Shown: positions 35,598 through 46,949, counted from the first letter of the stretch. The stretch: DNA of 64,000 nucleotides from Chionoecetes opilio (GCA_016584305.1 JACEEZ010013560.1:1494400-1558399), one strand, 5' to 3'. Program-made: numbers and translations. The notes: a model not told the origin generated them from the letters alone.

Positions 35598-36690
35598 GTG
35601 AGTCACTCTGGGATCTTCTGCGACTTCGCGGGATTCCTGCAAGGACTATTGATTGGTTTGATAACTGGTCTGTATTCTGGGACTGAGAGTGCTGTGAAGT
35701 GGGGCAGGTGTATCCAGCTTCTTTCCTGTGAATACAGGAGCGAGGCAAGGGTGCGTCCTTGCCCTATCACTTTTCAACGCTTGTATGGACTGGGTATTGG
35801 ACAAGGTTGTAGATCAAAGTGATTGTGGAGCATCCGTCGGCAACACCAAGATCACTGATCTTGTTTTTGCCGATGATGCAGTAATCTTTGCTGAGTCGCT
35901 GGAGGTCCTGGTGATGGCTCTCGAGGCGCTGCACGAGGAGACAAAGCCTTTGGGACTTGAGGTCTCCTGGCTCAAGACCAAGGTCCAGGTGCTTGGAGAC
36001 TTACTAGATGAAGCAGTACAGTCTGTTTATGCGTGTGGCGAGGACATTGAGATCTTGGAAAGTTTTACATACCTTGGTAGCGCAGTCCATAATGACGGCG
36101 GGTCACGTCAAGAAGTCTTACGGCGAATTGGCATAGCCCACGGTGTTATGGACTCGCTCAGCGGGAGTATTTGGCGTTGTCGGTACCTGTGCAGGAGGAC
36201 AAAGATCCGGATCTTCAAGTCGCGTGTGATCCCTGTCTTACTCTATGGTTGTGAGACATGGACACTAAATAGTGACTTGAAGAGACGAATCAATGCCTTT
36301 GGTAATTAGTGTCTTCGCAGAATCATGGGGTATCGCTGGGATGATTACGTGTCAAATCAGCGATTGCACCGTGAAACTGAATCGAGGCCTATTACCTGCA
36401 TAGTCCGTCAGCGCCAACTTCGGCTATATGGGCATGTGGCACGCTACCCTGAAACCGATCCTTCCCATCGGGTTGTATCTGTAAGAGACAATCTGGCGTG
36501 GAGGAGGCCAAGGGGGCGCCCACAAGGCTCGTGGCTGGGGCAAGTTGATGTTTCTTGTCGAGAGCTGCTTGGTATGGGAAAGGAGCCTGCATGAGAACTC
36601 GCGCGTGGTGACCCCCGGGAGTGGCGTCGTAGGATGGGCGAGGCGACGCGCCCCCCCGGCGTATATGCCCCCAATGATTGATTGATTGAA
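35598..36690 (+). pseudogene. RTE-type non-LTR retrotransposon, 3' part
   Basis: The frame from about 35660 contains the RT segments TGARQGCVLALSLFN (motif B region), then VFADDAVIFAES (motif C, F-A-D-D), SWLKTKVQVLG and FTYLGSAVHNDGGS. The tail has PVLLYGCETWTL, RQRQLRLYGHVARYP and RRPRGRPQGSW. These are hallmarks of the RTE/BovB-like group in invertebrates. An in-frame TAG at 36307-36309 and a TGA at 36592-36594 interrupt it, and the first half with the endonuclease is missing. It ends in an ATTG/TGAT repeat tail (36674-36690), the usual RTE 3' end. Confidence 0.88.
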
Positions 36691-37045
36691 AGGGATGGGT
36701 GTTGGTGGTTGTTGGTGGTGGGGGAAGGGGATGGGAGTCAGTGGTAGGGGAAGGGAGTGGCTGTTGGTGGTAGGGGGAGGGGGTGAGTGTTGGTGGTTGG
36801 GGAAGGTGGTGGGGGAAGGGGGTGGGTGTTTGTGGTTGGGGAAGTGGATGGGTGTTGGTGGTGGGGGGAGAGGGTGGATGTTGGTGGTGGGGGAAGGGGA
36901 TGGGTGTTAATTGGTGGTTGGGGAAGTGGGTGGTGGGTGGTTGGTGGGTGTTGGGGAAGGGGGGGGATGTGGTGGTTGGGAACGGGATGTGGGTAGGAAC
37001 AGGGATGGGTGTTGTGGGATGTGGGTGGGTGTTGGGGATGAAGTA
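36691..37045. repeat. GT-rich minisatellite, right part
   Basis: A continuation of the array at 35400-35597, with units of about 25-35 bp (gatgggtgttggtggt plus ggggaagg). The RTE copy sits between the two parts. Confidence 0.8.
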
Positions 37046-37494
37046 GAGTGAATAATAGCAGATTCTTGAAGGACTCCAGCATCCCCTTCTCTCTCTCTCT
37101 AGGTGAACACCTAAAGTGACGTCATCAATAATATTCGCGGACCTGTTGGAGGGATGAAACATTTTTTCCTGCGCTTTTTACAAGTCATGTTTTTACGGAA
37201 ATAAGGCGTGGAAAAGAATGATTTTTTCTGGATTAGGTGTTTTGAATGAACATTCAACCTATATATGCAAAAAAAAATGGGTCTGGACGATTACTTTAAG
37301 ATTTGTAGAAGGCCACAACTATATATTACGTAGCAGTTAACGGTGCAAACTTTTCCTTGGAATACAAGATACCACTATTATAACCAGAATGGCAACAGTT
37401 CAGTGGCACATTAAATAATTGCCGAATCAACCCATGACAATAATTTCAAGTAGAACACAAAAGCCTCTTGAACAGTCTACCTTCCTGTGACTAA
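37046..37494. other. Mostly unassigned DNA with a fragment of the 1-330 repeat
   Basis: gtctggacgattactttaag at 37280 matches the tail of the repeat at 1-330. Nothing else is recognised. Confidence 0.45.
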
Positions 37495-37760
37495 AGCCCG
37501 GTTCCCACCATCCCGCTTGTACGGCCGCCATACAACAACAATGACGTCACCATCATCATCGCTTGAGTGGTATTTGTGGTAACTGGGCACAGTTGGCAAC
37601 TCCGCTCGAGCGGACACTGCCGAGCGGGAGATGACTTGAATTTAACTTGAATTTAACTTTGTACGGCGGCCGTACAGCAGTACGGCGGTGCGGTAGACTT
37701 TGTTGTGACGTTATTGTTGTTGTACGGCGGCCGTACAAGCGGGATATTGGAAACCGGGCT
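37495..37760. mobile_element. Harbinger-type MITE, second family member
   Basis: A 266 bp element with inverted ends of over 50 bp: agcccggttcccaccatccc on the left and gggatattggaaaccgggct on the right. It carries inner blocks gtacggccgccatacaacaa and their complement. TAA flanks both sides (37492-37494 and 37761-37763). Ends and duplication match the 1440-1744 type. Confidence 0.8.
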
Positions 37761-37764
37761 TAAA

Positions 37765-37975
37765 TGTGTTCTTAATATAAAATCCTTCAAATATAAAGAT
37801 CCTATACCTAAAACTCTTATTTCCAATATAATTTGTGAATTCGAATGTTCGAGCTGTAAGGCTCGATCCATCGGCGAGACGTCGAGAAACTTAACCCTTA
37901 GGTTCGCAGAACATAAGGGTGCGGTAACTTGGTGACTTATGTTTTCGCGCTCAAGCGTATTGCCGCCTTAAAATC
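37765..37975 (+). pseudogene. Penelope-like GIY-YIG endonuclease fragment
   Basis: Directly after the MITE, the frame reads FKYKDPIPKTLISNII, CEFECSSCKARSIGETSRN and LTLRFAEHKG. This is the Cys-pair plus GIY-YIG block of a Penelope-like element, with SIG where YIG is expected, so the conserved tyrosine is lost. It is a different family from the 15.3 kb element. The RT part is absent on the left, where the MITE abuts, and the frame stops at 37935. Confidence 0.7.
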
Positions 37976-38110
37976 CCATGATCCTTACTACCTTCTCATA
38001 TATATTTGAATCCTATCTAAAGTAAACTTCCTAGTGAACTAAATTACTCGAATCTATACGCTCACACAACTGTTCCTCCTGATTTTAATATCTAAGTACT
38101 TCTCAGACAT

Positions 38111-38111
38111 N
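38111..38111. other. Single undetermined base
   Basis: One N in the assembly. Confidence 0.99.
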
Positions 38112-38514
38112 AAATGACGCTGATAGCCGTGATGTCTGCCAATACTGCCTGCAGATTTTAGTTAGCTTCAACACTTACATAAGAGAGAACACTTACACAT
38201 ACACACACAATGGTCAGATGTGCGGTAGTGCATAATTGGTGCAGAGTAACATTTTTTAGTCCTGTTGATCTCAGATAATTTTTCATTCATCTAAAGCTAA
38301 GCTTACCCACACATACCTAAGACTTCCAAATTTTAATTACGGCTTTGATTAAATGGAGTTTTGCAAGGTGGCATAGACGTTTCTTATGAACACACATATC
38401 TACGTCAAAACCCTCTGCAGACTACCGTCATTGTCCGATATACAGAAGACCAGGAAGGCACGCATGGGTATAAATGTATGCACACACATTAGCTTACATC
38501 AATAAGATTTCATG

Positions 38515-39330
38515 TACAGGTTGGATGTGAGCAAACTTCCAGCAAGAAGGAAAGATGGAAGATAGACAAAGACGGAAAAGTTTGACCAGGCAAGGTGCAA
38601 GCACAGAAGCACAGTTATGAGAATAATAGGAGAGACTCCGTCAGGACCGTAAGCCTTCCAAGGATCTAGGCCAGAAAGGCAAAGAAAACATCATTACGTA
38701 GGATCTTAATAATAGGCATAATATAGTCGGAGGGTGGAGGTGAAGGAAGAAAAAGCCCTTCATCAACCAGAGTGGAATTTTTACCAAAGGTCTGAGTAAA
38801 GAGTTCCGCTTTAGAAATAGATGAGAAAGCTGTGGAACCATCCGGGTGAAGCATATGAGAAAAAGATGAAGAAGACATTTTTTGAAGATGTTATTACCTA
38901 GATTCCAGAAGTCACAAGAAGAGTTCGATTCAGAAAGATTTTAACATTTTCTATATGCATGAAGTATTTTTTGGTAAGAATGAAGAAAATACTTTGCATG
39001 ATTACGGGTAGAAATTTTATATAAAGGGCATGAGTTTCAGGAGATGGATGGTTATTGTACCGTCTGTGAGCCGCCTCTCTATCTTGGACAGCATGAGAGC
39101 AAGCAGAGTTAAACCAAGGTTGACGGGCTTTAGGATTAGAGAAAGTGTGTGGAATATACGCCTCCATGCCAGACAATGACCTCAGTTATGCGCTCTGCAC
39201 AAAGAGATGGGTCTCTGACATGGAAGCAATAATCATTAAATGGAAAATCAGAGTAGTACTGCCTTAGGTCCTCCCACTTACCCGAGTTGAAATGCCAGAA
39301 GCATCTCCGCTTAGTTGGGTCCGCTTAGGA
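38515..39330 (-). pseudogene. LINE fragment between endonuclease and RT
   Basis: On the minus strand, from about 39330, the frame reads FWHFNSGKWEDLRQYYSDFP and DYCFHVRDPSLCAERITEV. Next come QPWFNSACSHAVQDREAAHR (39176-38898), SSSSFSHMLHPDGSTAFSS (38878 on) and AYGPDGVSP before CLVKLFRLCL near 38560. This is the linker and the start of the RT domain (PDGVP motif) of a common invertebrate non-LTR retrotransposon. Frame breaks separate the parts, and both ends are truncated before the catalytic F/YADD motif. Confidence 0.8.
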
Positions 39331-39359
39331 TAATAGCAGCAAACGGGCGCAAAAGGCGT

Positions 39360-39910
39360 AAAATATATGTTTGCGGGGATAAATAAGCTGAGAACGGCTC
39401 AAATAGAGATTTCAAAACAATATATAGAAAAACTAAGTCCAGATTCGTGATCAGCACGTACGAAAGCTAGGAAAATGTCGTGAAAAACACATTTTCATGT
39501 ATATCGCAAGAACCGTAGCAGCTAGGCGAAAACGGTATAGAGTATAAACGATTCAGCCTGCGACTGTGTATACCTCTGGTATAAGCAGATTAAAATTTCA
39601 TCGATAAATAATCCAATAAATCAAAGTTTTGTAAAGGTCAAAAAACTTATTATATCTTAAATACTTGATTTGCTAAGAAAGAACGGATAGATCCCTAGGG
39701 TAGATCTCGTTAAGCTGGAAATAATCTATTTATGTCGATTTGCGTCTAGGGTCAATAGTTTCATTGTAAAATGTCGTAAAACCAATTCAAGCCAGAATTT
39801 TGGTTTATTTTGCAGCCCAAAATGTTGAAAACTTGTATTTCCATACATTCGTGAAATTCTTGTTAATAAGAATTATACATCTTTCGATGTGCAATAATAC
39901 TACTTGTTGT
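39360..39910. repeat. Single diverged unit of the 648 bp repeat family
   Basis: Landmarks attcgtgatcagca, gaaaaacacattttcat, gatctcgttaag, gtcaatagttt and ttttgcagcccaaaatgt follow the same order and spacing as in the tandem units at 43580-45215. Confidence 0.6.
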
Positions 39911-40024
39911 ATATTATTTCCTCGAAGGAGAATATTTTTTTTGTGAAAAGGGCGTAACAAATATTTACAGGGATAAATAAGTTGAGCACGGGTGTATGTC
40001 TTATTGTCTATTCCTGCTGTACGT

Positions 40025-40061
<37 letters not shown>

Positions 40062-40329
40062 ATAGTAGGTTTGTACTTCTAGCAGTAGCTTCTTACTTTT
40101 CAAAAACAATGGATTCATATTTTATTTAACAAGAAAATATAGCAACAACTTATTTCCTCAATAAGATGTAGGAATTTTCTCACTCATAGTACTTTGTACA
40201 TCTATTTATCTAGATTGTATCATATGCTTAACCCTCATCCTAATCATATTCTACCCTCAAATTAAACACAGGATTATGGTTTATAGTTCCTACCTGGCTG
40301 AAAGAGTGTAATAATATGCCTAAAAAGGT
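39911..40329. other. Unassigned DNA with a short CT tract
   Basis: A (CT)n run at 40030-40058. Otherwise nothing recognised. Confidence 0.5.
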
Positions 40330-40413
40330 TTCCACTCAGCCACTCAAACGTTAATAGCTACTGTTTCTGATCGGAACGAAACGTTTGAAAAATAATTTAG
40401 TTTTCAAGCCCTG
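40330..40413 (-). mobile_element. Terminal fragment of the hAT-like family
   Basis: Read on the minus strand, it starts CAGGGCTTGAAAAC and continues with ATTTTTCAAACGTTTCGTTC and CGATCAGAAACAG. This matches the left end of the element at 3868 closely. The other end was not located. Confidence 0.65.
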
Positions 40414-40665
40414 TTTTAGAGATCACAAGAGTACACAGCTGCACTGTCTATTCCAAATGCTTGTGTACAACATTCACAGAGGAGTGAAGAAAACACCATT
40501 GCATATAATGCTTGGCCATGCTCTCTACGCAAGAGATCGCAGTAAGAGCCTTCTCACAGTATTCAACAGAATTGGTTCATGTACAAGCTACCAGACCATT
40601 AGAAATGCCTGTAGCCTTCTTGCCAGCAATGCTGTAAAATGCTCAGACGATGGAGAGAGTTTTTG
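40414..40665 (+). pseudogene. Fragment of a transposon-associated ORF
   Basis: The frame reads YNIHRGVKKTPLHIMLGHAL, then ARDRSKSLLTVFNRIGSCTS and YQTIRNACSLLA. It looks like the widespread uncharacterised invertebrate proteins with a KTPxHxxLA...LLNRxGHxxSY pattern, which I associate with mobile elements. The name of the family is not known to me. It is bounded on the left by a hAT terminus and on the right by a SINE. Confidence 0.45.
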
Positions 40666-41010
40666 GGGAGGCGGTAGCGGAGTGGTTAGCGTCTCCGACT
40701 GGCGTTCTCGATGACCCGAGTTCGATCCCCGAAGAAAACCAAAACCTTTCAGCTCCGTCGAGTGGCCTAAGAACACCCACATGCCCTGCCCATCAACTCT
40801 ACCTTCGATTGCGAATGCATCGGAGGACACAGGGGGGCGGCATGAGCCTCTAATCACAGGCGTCACTAAGAATCCTGCCTGCGCCACCACGGGCGAGGAC
40901 CAACCATCAGAGCCCTCAAGTGAACCTCCAGAGCCTACCATCCGAGCCCTGGGTCACCACTGCCTACAGGCGCTATAGGCACAAATGTAGAAAAAAGAAA
41001 AGAAAAAAAA
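40666..41010 (+). mobile_element. tRNA-derived SINE
   Basis: The head contains an A box (tagcggagtggttagcg) and a B box (gagttcgatcccc) at tRNA spacing. About 280 bp of body without coding signature follows, then an A-rich tail (40980-41010). The anticodon arm is too diverged to name the amino acid, though the head is Ser/Leu-like. It splits the two ORF fragments on either side. Confidence 0.75.
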
Positions 41011-41015
41011 ATTAT

Positions 41016-41345
41016 AGGTAAGAGGAGTGAGTAAGGTGGGCACTAAGCATGCAGCTATGGCATGTGACCCAGTACAGTATCTGACAAACTTTTGAGATAC
41101 AGACACCTTGTCAGAACAAGATGCAACATTAGCAGAGAGGTACTTGGTACGTGTCTGGGCAGGAGCCAGATCAACTACGACTGCTGAGACATTTGACCAA
41201 CTGAGGGTAGAGAACTATACAGGTGGCAGTGCTGGAATTTATTCACTCCCTCCTACAAGCAGTGTGATCAGAGGCTACATTCAACGAGGATCTTTCTGGT
41301 GTTCAAGGCACGCCAACTACTTGGACAGCCGAAGATTATGAAGCA
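41016..41345 (+). pseudogene. Second fragment of the transposon-associated ORF
   Basis: The frame reads LVRVWAGARSTTTAETFDQL, then NYTGGSAGIYSLPPTSSVIR and GYIQRGSF, the downstream part expected for the family at 40414 (LPPTSxAxxGHIxRA). A one-base frame change near 41297 alters the end. The Helitron at 41346 truncates it. Confidence 0.45.
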
Positions 41346-41996
41346 ATAGCCGCAAAGCCGCCCTCCGGGCGGACTTTTTGGCTAGCTCCTGCGGAGGGCT
41401 ATTGGTGGGCCTTCGGCCCACCAAACACAGACTCTCCAGATAGCCCCTTCTAACTTTCCTAAAATCATGGATGTAGAAATGTATGTATTAACGCCAACCC
41501 ATTCACTCACCCGTCACCCCCACCCATTCACTCACCTATTACCCATCACCACACACCCATTCACTCACCCATCAACCCCCACCTATTCCCTCACCCATTA
41601 CCCATCACCCTCCACCCATTACCCATCAACACACCCATTCACTCACCCATCACCCCCCCCTATTCCCTCACCCATCACCCCACCCATTCACTCACCCATT
41701 ACCCTACACATTCACTCACCCATTACCCTACACATTCACTCACCCATTACCCTACATCAAGGTTTCCTCAATTCTCGCATCCCATTTTTTTTTCACAATT
41801 CTCGCTAATAGGCTACTAAAAAAAAATAATAATAATAATTAATCGGATCATCTCATAAGTGTGCTTAAAACCTTCCCCTGGTCAAGCCGGTTCCAAAACT
41901 GTGCCATATGAGGGGATTCCGCCACGGGGGGCAGAACCTATACCACACACACACACACAGACAGACAGACACACTTTCGCTTATATTATTATATAC
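41346..41996 (-). mobile_element. Non-autonomous Helitron, copy 3
   Basis: Inverted relative to copies 1 and 2. It carries the 3' hairpin (ccgccctccgggcgg), the palindrome and minisatellite (acccattcactcacccatta), and the degenerate 5' end gcgaaagtgtgtctg. The expected CTAG has become CTAT and the TC start is blurred, so it looks older. Confidence 0.8.
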
Positions 41997-42261
41997 AAGT
42001 AACCAGGACCCAATGTCCATCAGCCTCGGTTTTGCCAAGATGTACTATTAGCAGCGCTTTCGCCTCTGCCGAGAGGTCTGGAAGGCGAGCCCTGGGGAAG
42101 AGGGCAGTCATGAGGACAGCTGGCTCGACATATGCGATGCCAGTATGGGTAGCAAGTATCCCCAATAAAGGTACAATGGCTTCATCAGTGAGTTTGCGAC
42201 CCAACTGAATGTCCTCTAAGGCAGCATTTGTGACCGAAGCCATCCTATAATTATCATGCAA
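41997..42261 (-). pseudogene. C48/Ulp1-like cysteine protease fragment
   Basis: The minus-strand frame begins near 42261 and reads LEDIQLGRKLTDEAIVPLLG, then VEPAVLMTALFPRARLPD and KTEADGHWVLVT. The D-E-x-I...HWxL pattern fits the N-terminal half of the Ulp1/adenain-type (C48) fold, with His-Trp as the catalytic histidine block. The downstream Asp, Gln and Cys are lost because the Helitron end interrupts the frame right after HWVLVT. Such proteases are common in invertebrate mobile elements. Function is inferred from the motif only. Confidence 0.45.
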
Positions 42262-42429
42262 AATATCGTATGATATATATGATAATAATCAGACAAAGTT
42301 ACCAGAGAGATAAGAGCGCAGTGTAATACGTCTTGCCTCGAGCGATGAAGCAGACCGTGTGACACGCGAAGTCTTTGTGTTAACCGCAGAAAACCGTTAC
42401 TCCTATAAGCTGGCAATTAGGCTGAGGAA

Positions 42430-43440
42430 TCGGTAATACATTAATATCTCGAGAAGCGTGCGTTATTTCACAAAATGTGGTTGAAGAATAAAAATCCGTA
42501 TTTCAACTGGCTTCCCTGTGGTGTAATTTAGGAAGAAATCCATTGAGAAATGATGATATTAAGCGTGTTTTTAACTTGAAGAGGTGCCTTTTAACCCTAA
42601 CCAAATAACCGTTACGCTGATACAATGAAATAGGCTGCAGAACATGAAATACATGAATATGTAGAGAACCGTGTTTTGTTTCACAAAACGTTATAGATGA
42701 ATAAATATCATGAGTTCAACAGGCCTCCCTGTTGTGTAATTGGGAAAAAAATTCATCGAGAAATGATTGCATGAAGTTTAATTTTTCATTGGAGAAGTGC
42801 CTTTTAGCCCACTTAGAAAACTGGTAACACATTATTATCTCGAGAACCGTATGTTATTGCACCCCACATTATAGATGAATAAAAAACCAGGGTTCAAGAG
42901 GCTTCCCTGTGGTTCAATCAGAAAAAAAATCCATTGAGAAATAAACAAATAATGCGTGTTTTGATTTCATAATAATCTGAGCTGCTTTAATGAAAATAAT
43001 ACATTGCCAAGCGAGTAAACATTCACCACACGTTATAGCTGAATTGAAAAGAAGCTTTTAACACGCTTGTCTGATGAAGAATTTTCCAGGCTCCCCTGTG
43101 GTGTAATAAAAAATAATATCCGTAGATAAATGACCTGTGTAATTTAAATGTGCGTTTTGAGCATTATTAGCCAGGAGAAATACTCAACACATCGAGGGAA
43201 CGGATGAAAAGGATGTGAATACAATTGTTATATCGTTTAAACATGCACAACACGTTAAAGATGAATTGAAAAAAAGCTTGTAAAAGGCTATTCTGAAGAA
43301 GAATTTTCCAGGCTTGCCTGTGGTGTAATGAGAAAAAAACTCCGTTGAGGAATGAAGTGTGTAAATAAAATGTGTGTTTTGAGCATGAACGTATGATTTA
43401 ATTAAAGGATAACAGTTATTGTCAAACTGACACGGAGTAA
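42430..43440. repeat. Diverged tandem repeat, about 200 bp unit
   Basis: The landmark cttccctgtggtgtaat recurs near 42512, 42727, 42902, 43092 and 43312. It is followed each time by an A-rich stretch and ccattgagaaatga. Spacing varies from 175 to 220 bp and identity is moderate, so this is an old satellite-like field. Confidence 0.65.
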
Positions 43441-43579
43441 AATACTATATATTTTTTCCACCAAAAAAAAAAGGCTGAAATGTAGACCGTGACATGTTAG
43501 AACGTAAATTTCATTGGCATTGGGTGGACGTAGCAAAAATGAGCATATTTTAATTAAGACATATTTCTTGTAAGGTTAG

Positions 43580-45215
43580 TATTTAAGGAGGGAAATGGCA
43601 GATAAGATCTATAGGCCTTATTGTGTACGTGAAGACGAAAATATTTGATTTATTTCCATAGATACGTGAAAATGATCTCAGTAATAAATGTGTATAATGA
43701 CGGTATAAATACTTATTATTCAATGTAAGTTTCCCAGTGATGAATATTAGTGGAGAATGATTAATTGTTGGTTGCATTTATAGGGGGAAAATAAGCTTAC
43801 AGAGGTAATAAATTGCTTTTACTATCAAATATCGGCAAACAAAGACCGGTTTCGTGATCGCCATCATTAGAAGCCCCTATAAACCGAGTTTCATCCAAAT
43901 TGGGATATATTTATTTTCGCCCAAATTCAGCAGGTCCAAGAATTTTTTTGGGAAATCACATTGTCATTAATATCACAGTAACCATACACCTAAGGACAAA
44001 ATGGTATGGAACATAAAATATGCAGCTCTTGAAGGCCGATCCAGTGGTCTACGCGGAAGTAAAATTCATACACAAATAAAGGCACAAAAAAAATATTGCT
44101 AAAAACTATAAAAAAAAAAAGATATATGGCGAGAACATGACATGTTAGGACTAAACAGACTGTGCCATTGCATATAACTTGTCGAACCGGACAAAAAATA
44201 TTTACGTCTTTTTTCTGTTTAGATCAATAGTTTAGTCGGAAAAGGCCAAAAACCAAATGAGGCCAAAATTTTGAGGAATTTTGCAGCCAGAAAGTGTAAT
44301 ATTTAATTTACATATATACGTAAAAAAGATCACATTAATAATTGTGTATAATGACTGTGTAAATACTTGTTATTCAATGTAATTTTCCCAGTGATGAATA
44401 TTAGTGGAAATGGAGTAATGTTTGTATGCATTTATAGGGTGTAAATAAGCTTACAGAGGGAGAAAATAGCTTTTAGAATCAAATATTGGCAAACAAAGAC
44501 CAGATTCGTGATCGCCATCAGTAGAAGCCCCTACACCCAGTTTCATCCAAATTGGGATATATCTATTTTCGCCCGAAATCTGCAGGCCCAGGAATTTTTT
44601 GTGAAAATCACATTTTCATTAATATTACAGTAACCATAAAAGTAATGAGAAAATGGTATAAAACATAAAAGATGCAGCTTTTAAAGGCCGATTCAGTGGT
44701 ATATGCGAAAATAGAATTTATGCATAAATAAAGGCACAAAGCAATGTTTTCCAAAAACTTAAAAAAACAAAATATCTCGAAAACGTGACCTGTTAGGACT
44801 AAACAGACTCTTTCATTGCGTAGATCTCGTCTAACCGGACATAAATTATTTACATAATATTTATGTTTAGATCAATAGTTTAGTGGGAAAAGGCCAAAAA
44901 CGAAATGAGGCCTGAATTTTGAGGAATTTTGCAGCCAGAAAAAGTGTAATTATTTATTTACATATATACGTAAAAATGATCTCAGTAATAATTGTGTATA
45001 ATGACGATATAAATATTTGTTATTTTAAGTAATTTTCACAGTGATGAATATTAGTGGAGATGGAGTAAAGTTTGTATGCATTTATACATGGGAAATAACT
45101 ATGATATTTTTTATTTACATATGTATGTAAAAACAATCTCTGTAATAATTGTGTATAAGGACAATATATATAATTGTTATTCAATATAATTTTCCCAATA
45201 ATGAATATTTGTTGA
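43580..45215. repeat. Tandem repeat, about 648 bp unit
   Basis: The landmark gtataatgac..tataaatact followed by cccagtgatgaatattagtgg recurs near 43690, 44345, 44998 and in shortened form near 45150. Between them lie gcaaacaaagaccggttcgtgat, aaatcacatt, and gatcaatagtttagt. At least two full units and two partial ones are present. No coding frame spans a unit. Confidence 0.8.
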
Positions 45216-45221
45216 TTGGGA

Positions 45222-45690
45222 AAAACCGTACGGTAAAATTCATACTCTAACTCCCAAACCGTAAGTCGTAGAGCGTTTGTATTTAACAGGCAAAAGATAG
45301 TAAACCCTACGGTACTCAAAATATGTTGCTGGTCATTGGGTCGACAAAAGAAGCATAACCTCGTCACAACGAAAAAACCGTAAAATTCATACATGGCAAC
45401 TCGCGAACCAAAAGTCACAGACCATTGCTGATGGTTTCCGCAAAACCGGCAAAGACCGTCCAACAAAACATATATTCCAAATGTTGGCCGTTAAATGTCC
45501 AATAAACGCGTCACAACGAAAAAACCATGAAATCCATACCTGGCAACTCGAGAACTAAAATTCACAAAGCAATTCGGACGGTTTTTTAGAACATCACATT
45601 TGACGTACAACAAAACATGTATTCCAACTGTAGGCCGTTACATTTCAAATAAACGCTGCAGAACGCAAAACACGGTCTAAGTCCAGCTCA
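45222..45690. repeat. Tandem repeat, about 145 bp unit
   Basis: Three units share cacaacgaaaaaaccgtaaa and attcatacatggcaactcg, starting near 45222, 45362 and 45512. The 148-codon minus frame across it is not a recognised gene. Confidence 0.65.
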
Positions 45691-45731
45691 CGTTCCTCTA
45701 TTATATAATTATATACTAGCCGCAATATATA

Positions 45732-46525
45732 CTAGCCGCAAAGCCGCCCTCCGGGCGGACTTTTTGGCTAGCTCCTGCGGAGGGCTATTGGTGGGCCTGT
45801 GGCCCACCATCTGTGTTTGGTGGGCCGAAGGCCCACCAAACACAGACTCTCCAGATAGCCCCTTCTAACTTTCCTGAAATCATGGATGTAGAAATGTATG
45901 TATTAACGCCAACCCATTCACATCACCCCCAACCCATTCACTCACCCATTACCCATCACCCCCCACCTATTCCCTCACCCATCACCCCCACCCATTCACT
46001 CACCCATTACCCATCACCCCCCACCTATTCCATCACCCATCACCCATCACCCCCACCCATTCACTCACCCATTACCCATCACCCCACCCATTCACTCACC
46101 CATTACCCATCACCCCCCACCCATTCACTCACCCATTACCCATCAACACACACCCATTCACTCACCCATTACCCATCACCCTCCACCCATTCACTCACCC
46201 ATTACCCATCAACACGCACCCATTCACTCACCCATTACCCATCACCCCCCACCTATTCCCTCATCCATCACCCATCACCCATCACCCCCCACCCATTCAC
46301 TCACCCATCACCCCACACCCATTATCCATCACCCTACATCAAGGTTTCCTCAATTCTCGCAACCCACTTTTTTTTTCACAATTCTCGCTAATAGGCTACT
46401 AAAAAAAGAAAAAGAAAAAATGTGATCGGATCATCTCATAAGTGTGCTTAAAACCGTCCCCTGGTCAAGCCGGTTCCAAAACTGTGCCATACGAGGGGAT
46501 TCCGCCACGGGGGGCGGAACCTATA

Positions 46526-46564
<39 letters not shown>

Positions 46565-46600
46565 GACAGACAGACACACTTTCGCTTATAGTATTATAGA
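45732..46600 (-). mobile_element. Non-autonomous Helitron, copy 4
   Basis: The longest copy (869 bp). The 5' end reads TCTATAATACTATAAGCG on the minus strand, right after A. The 3' end is the perfect hairpin, CTTTGCGG and CTAG, followed by T. The minisatellite (acccattcactcacccatta units) is expanded to about 420 bp. Beyond the end, a second GCGGCTAG with the same flank lies 16 bp further out (45716-45723). Confidence 0.85.
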
Positions 46601-46659
46601 TTACTAAAACCAGTGGGGCATGAATGGGAGGAATATTTTGGTACTCTAAAGTTAAGGTA

Positions 46660-46949
46660 AAGATGGGTGCACACGCTATACTGCGCGTGGCCATCAGTGT
46701 TCATCTCCGTGTCATTAGCCCTTTTAGCTTGTGGTGGGTGAGGACCCATTACCACGAGACACAGGGCTATAGTGTAACATCCGGGTTACCACAGTTACCT
46801 TCCCCAGCTTTCCCCATTTACCCATTTATCAACCCCGAAAGGGAGGAAGAACAGCTGCTTTGGCTGGTCACCGACTTTTCCTGGACCGGATTCGAACCAG
46901 GGCTCGCAGATTCGTAGCCAGGCACGCTAGCCACTACACCACGGAGGTA
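46660..46949 (-). mobile_element. SINE with tRNA-Arg(ACG)-like head
   Basis: The minus strand starts acctccgtggtgtagtggct (A box), has the loop CTACGAA (anticodon ACG, Arg) and the B box ggttcgaatcc. A body with gcccttttagcttgtgg on the plus strand follows. The anticodon stem is mispaired, so it is a retroposon head and not a tRNA gene. Confidence 0.75.

Noticed and set aside
35224..37162. Pro/His/Thr-rich or Gly/Trp-rich proteins flanking the RTE copy
   Set aside because: Low-complexity translations of the GT-rich minisatellite.
46860..46949. Functional tRNA-Arg gene on the minus strand
   Set aside because: The anticodon stem does not pair well and the sequence runs on into a retroposon body.
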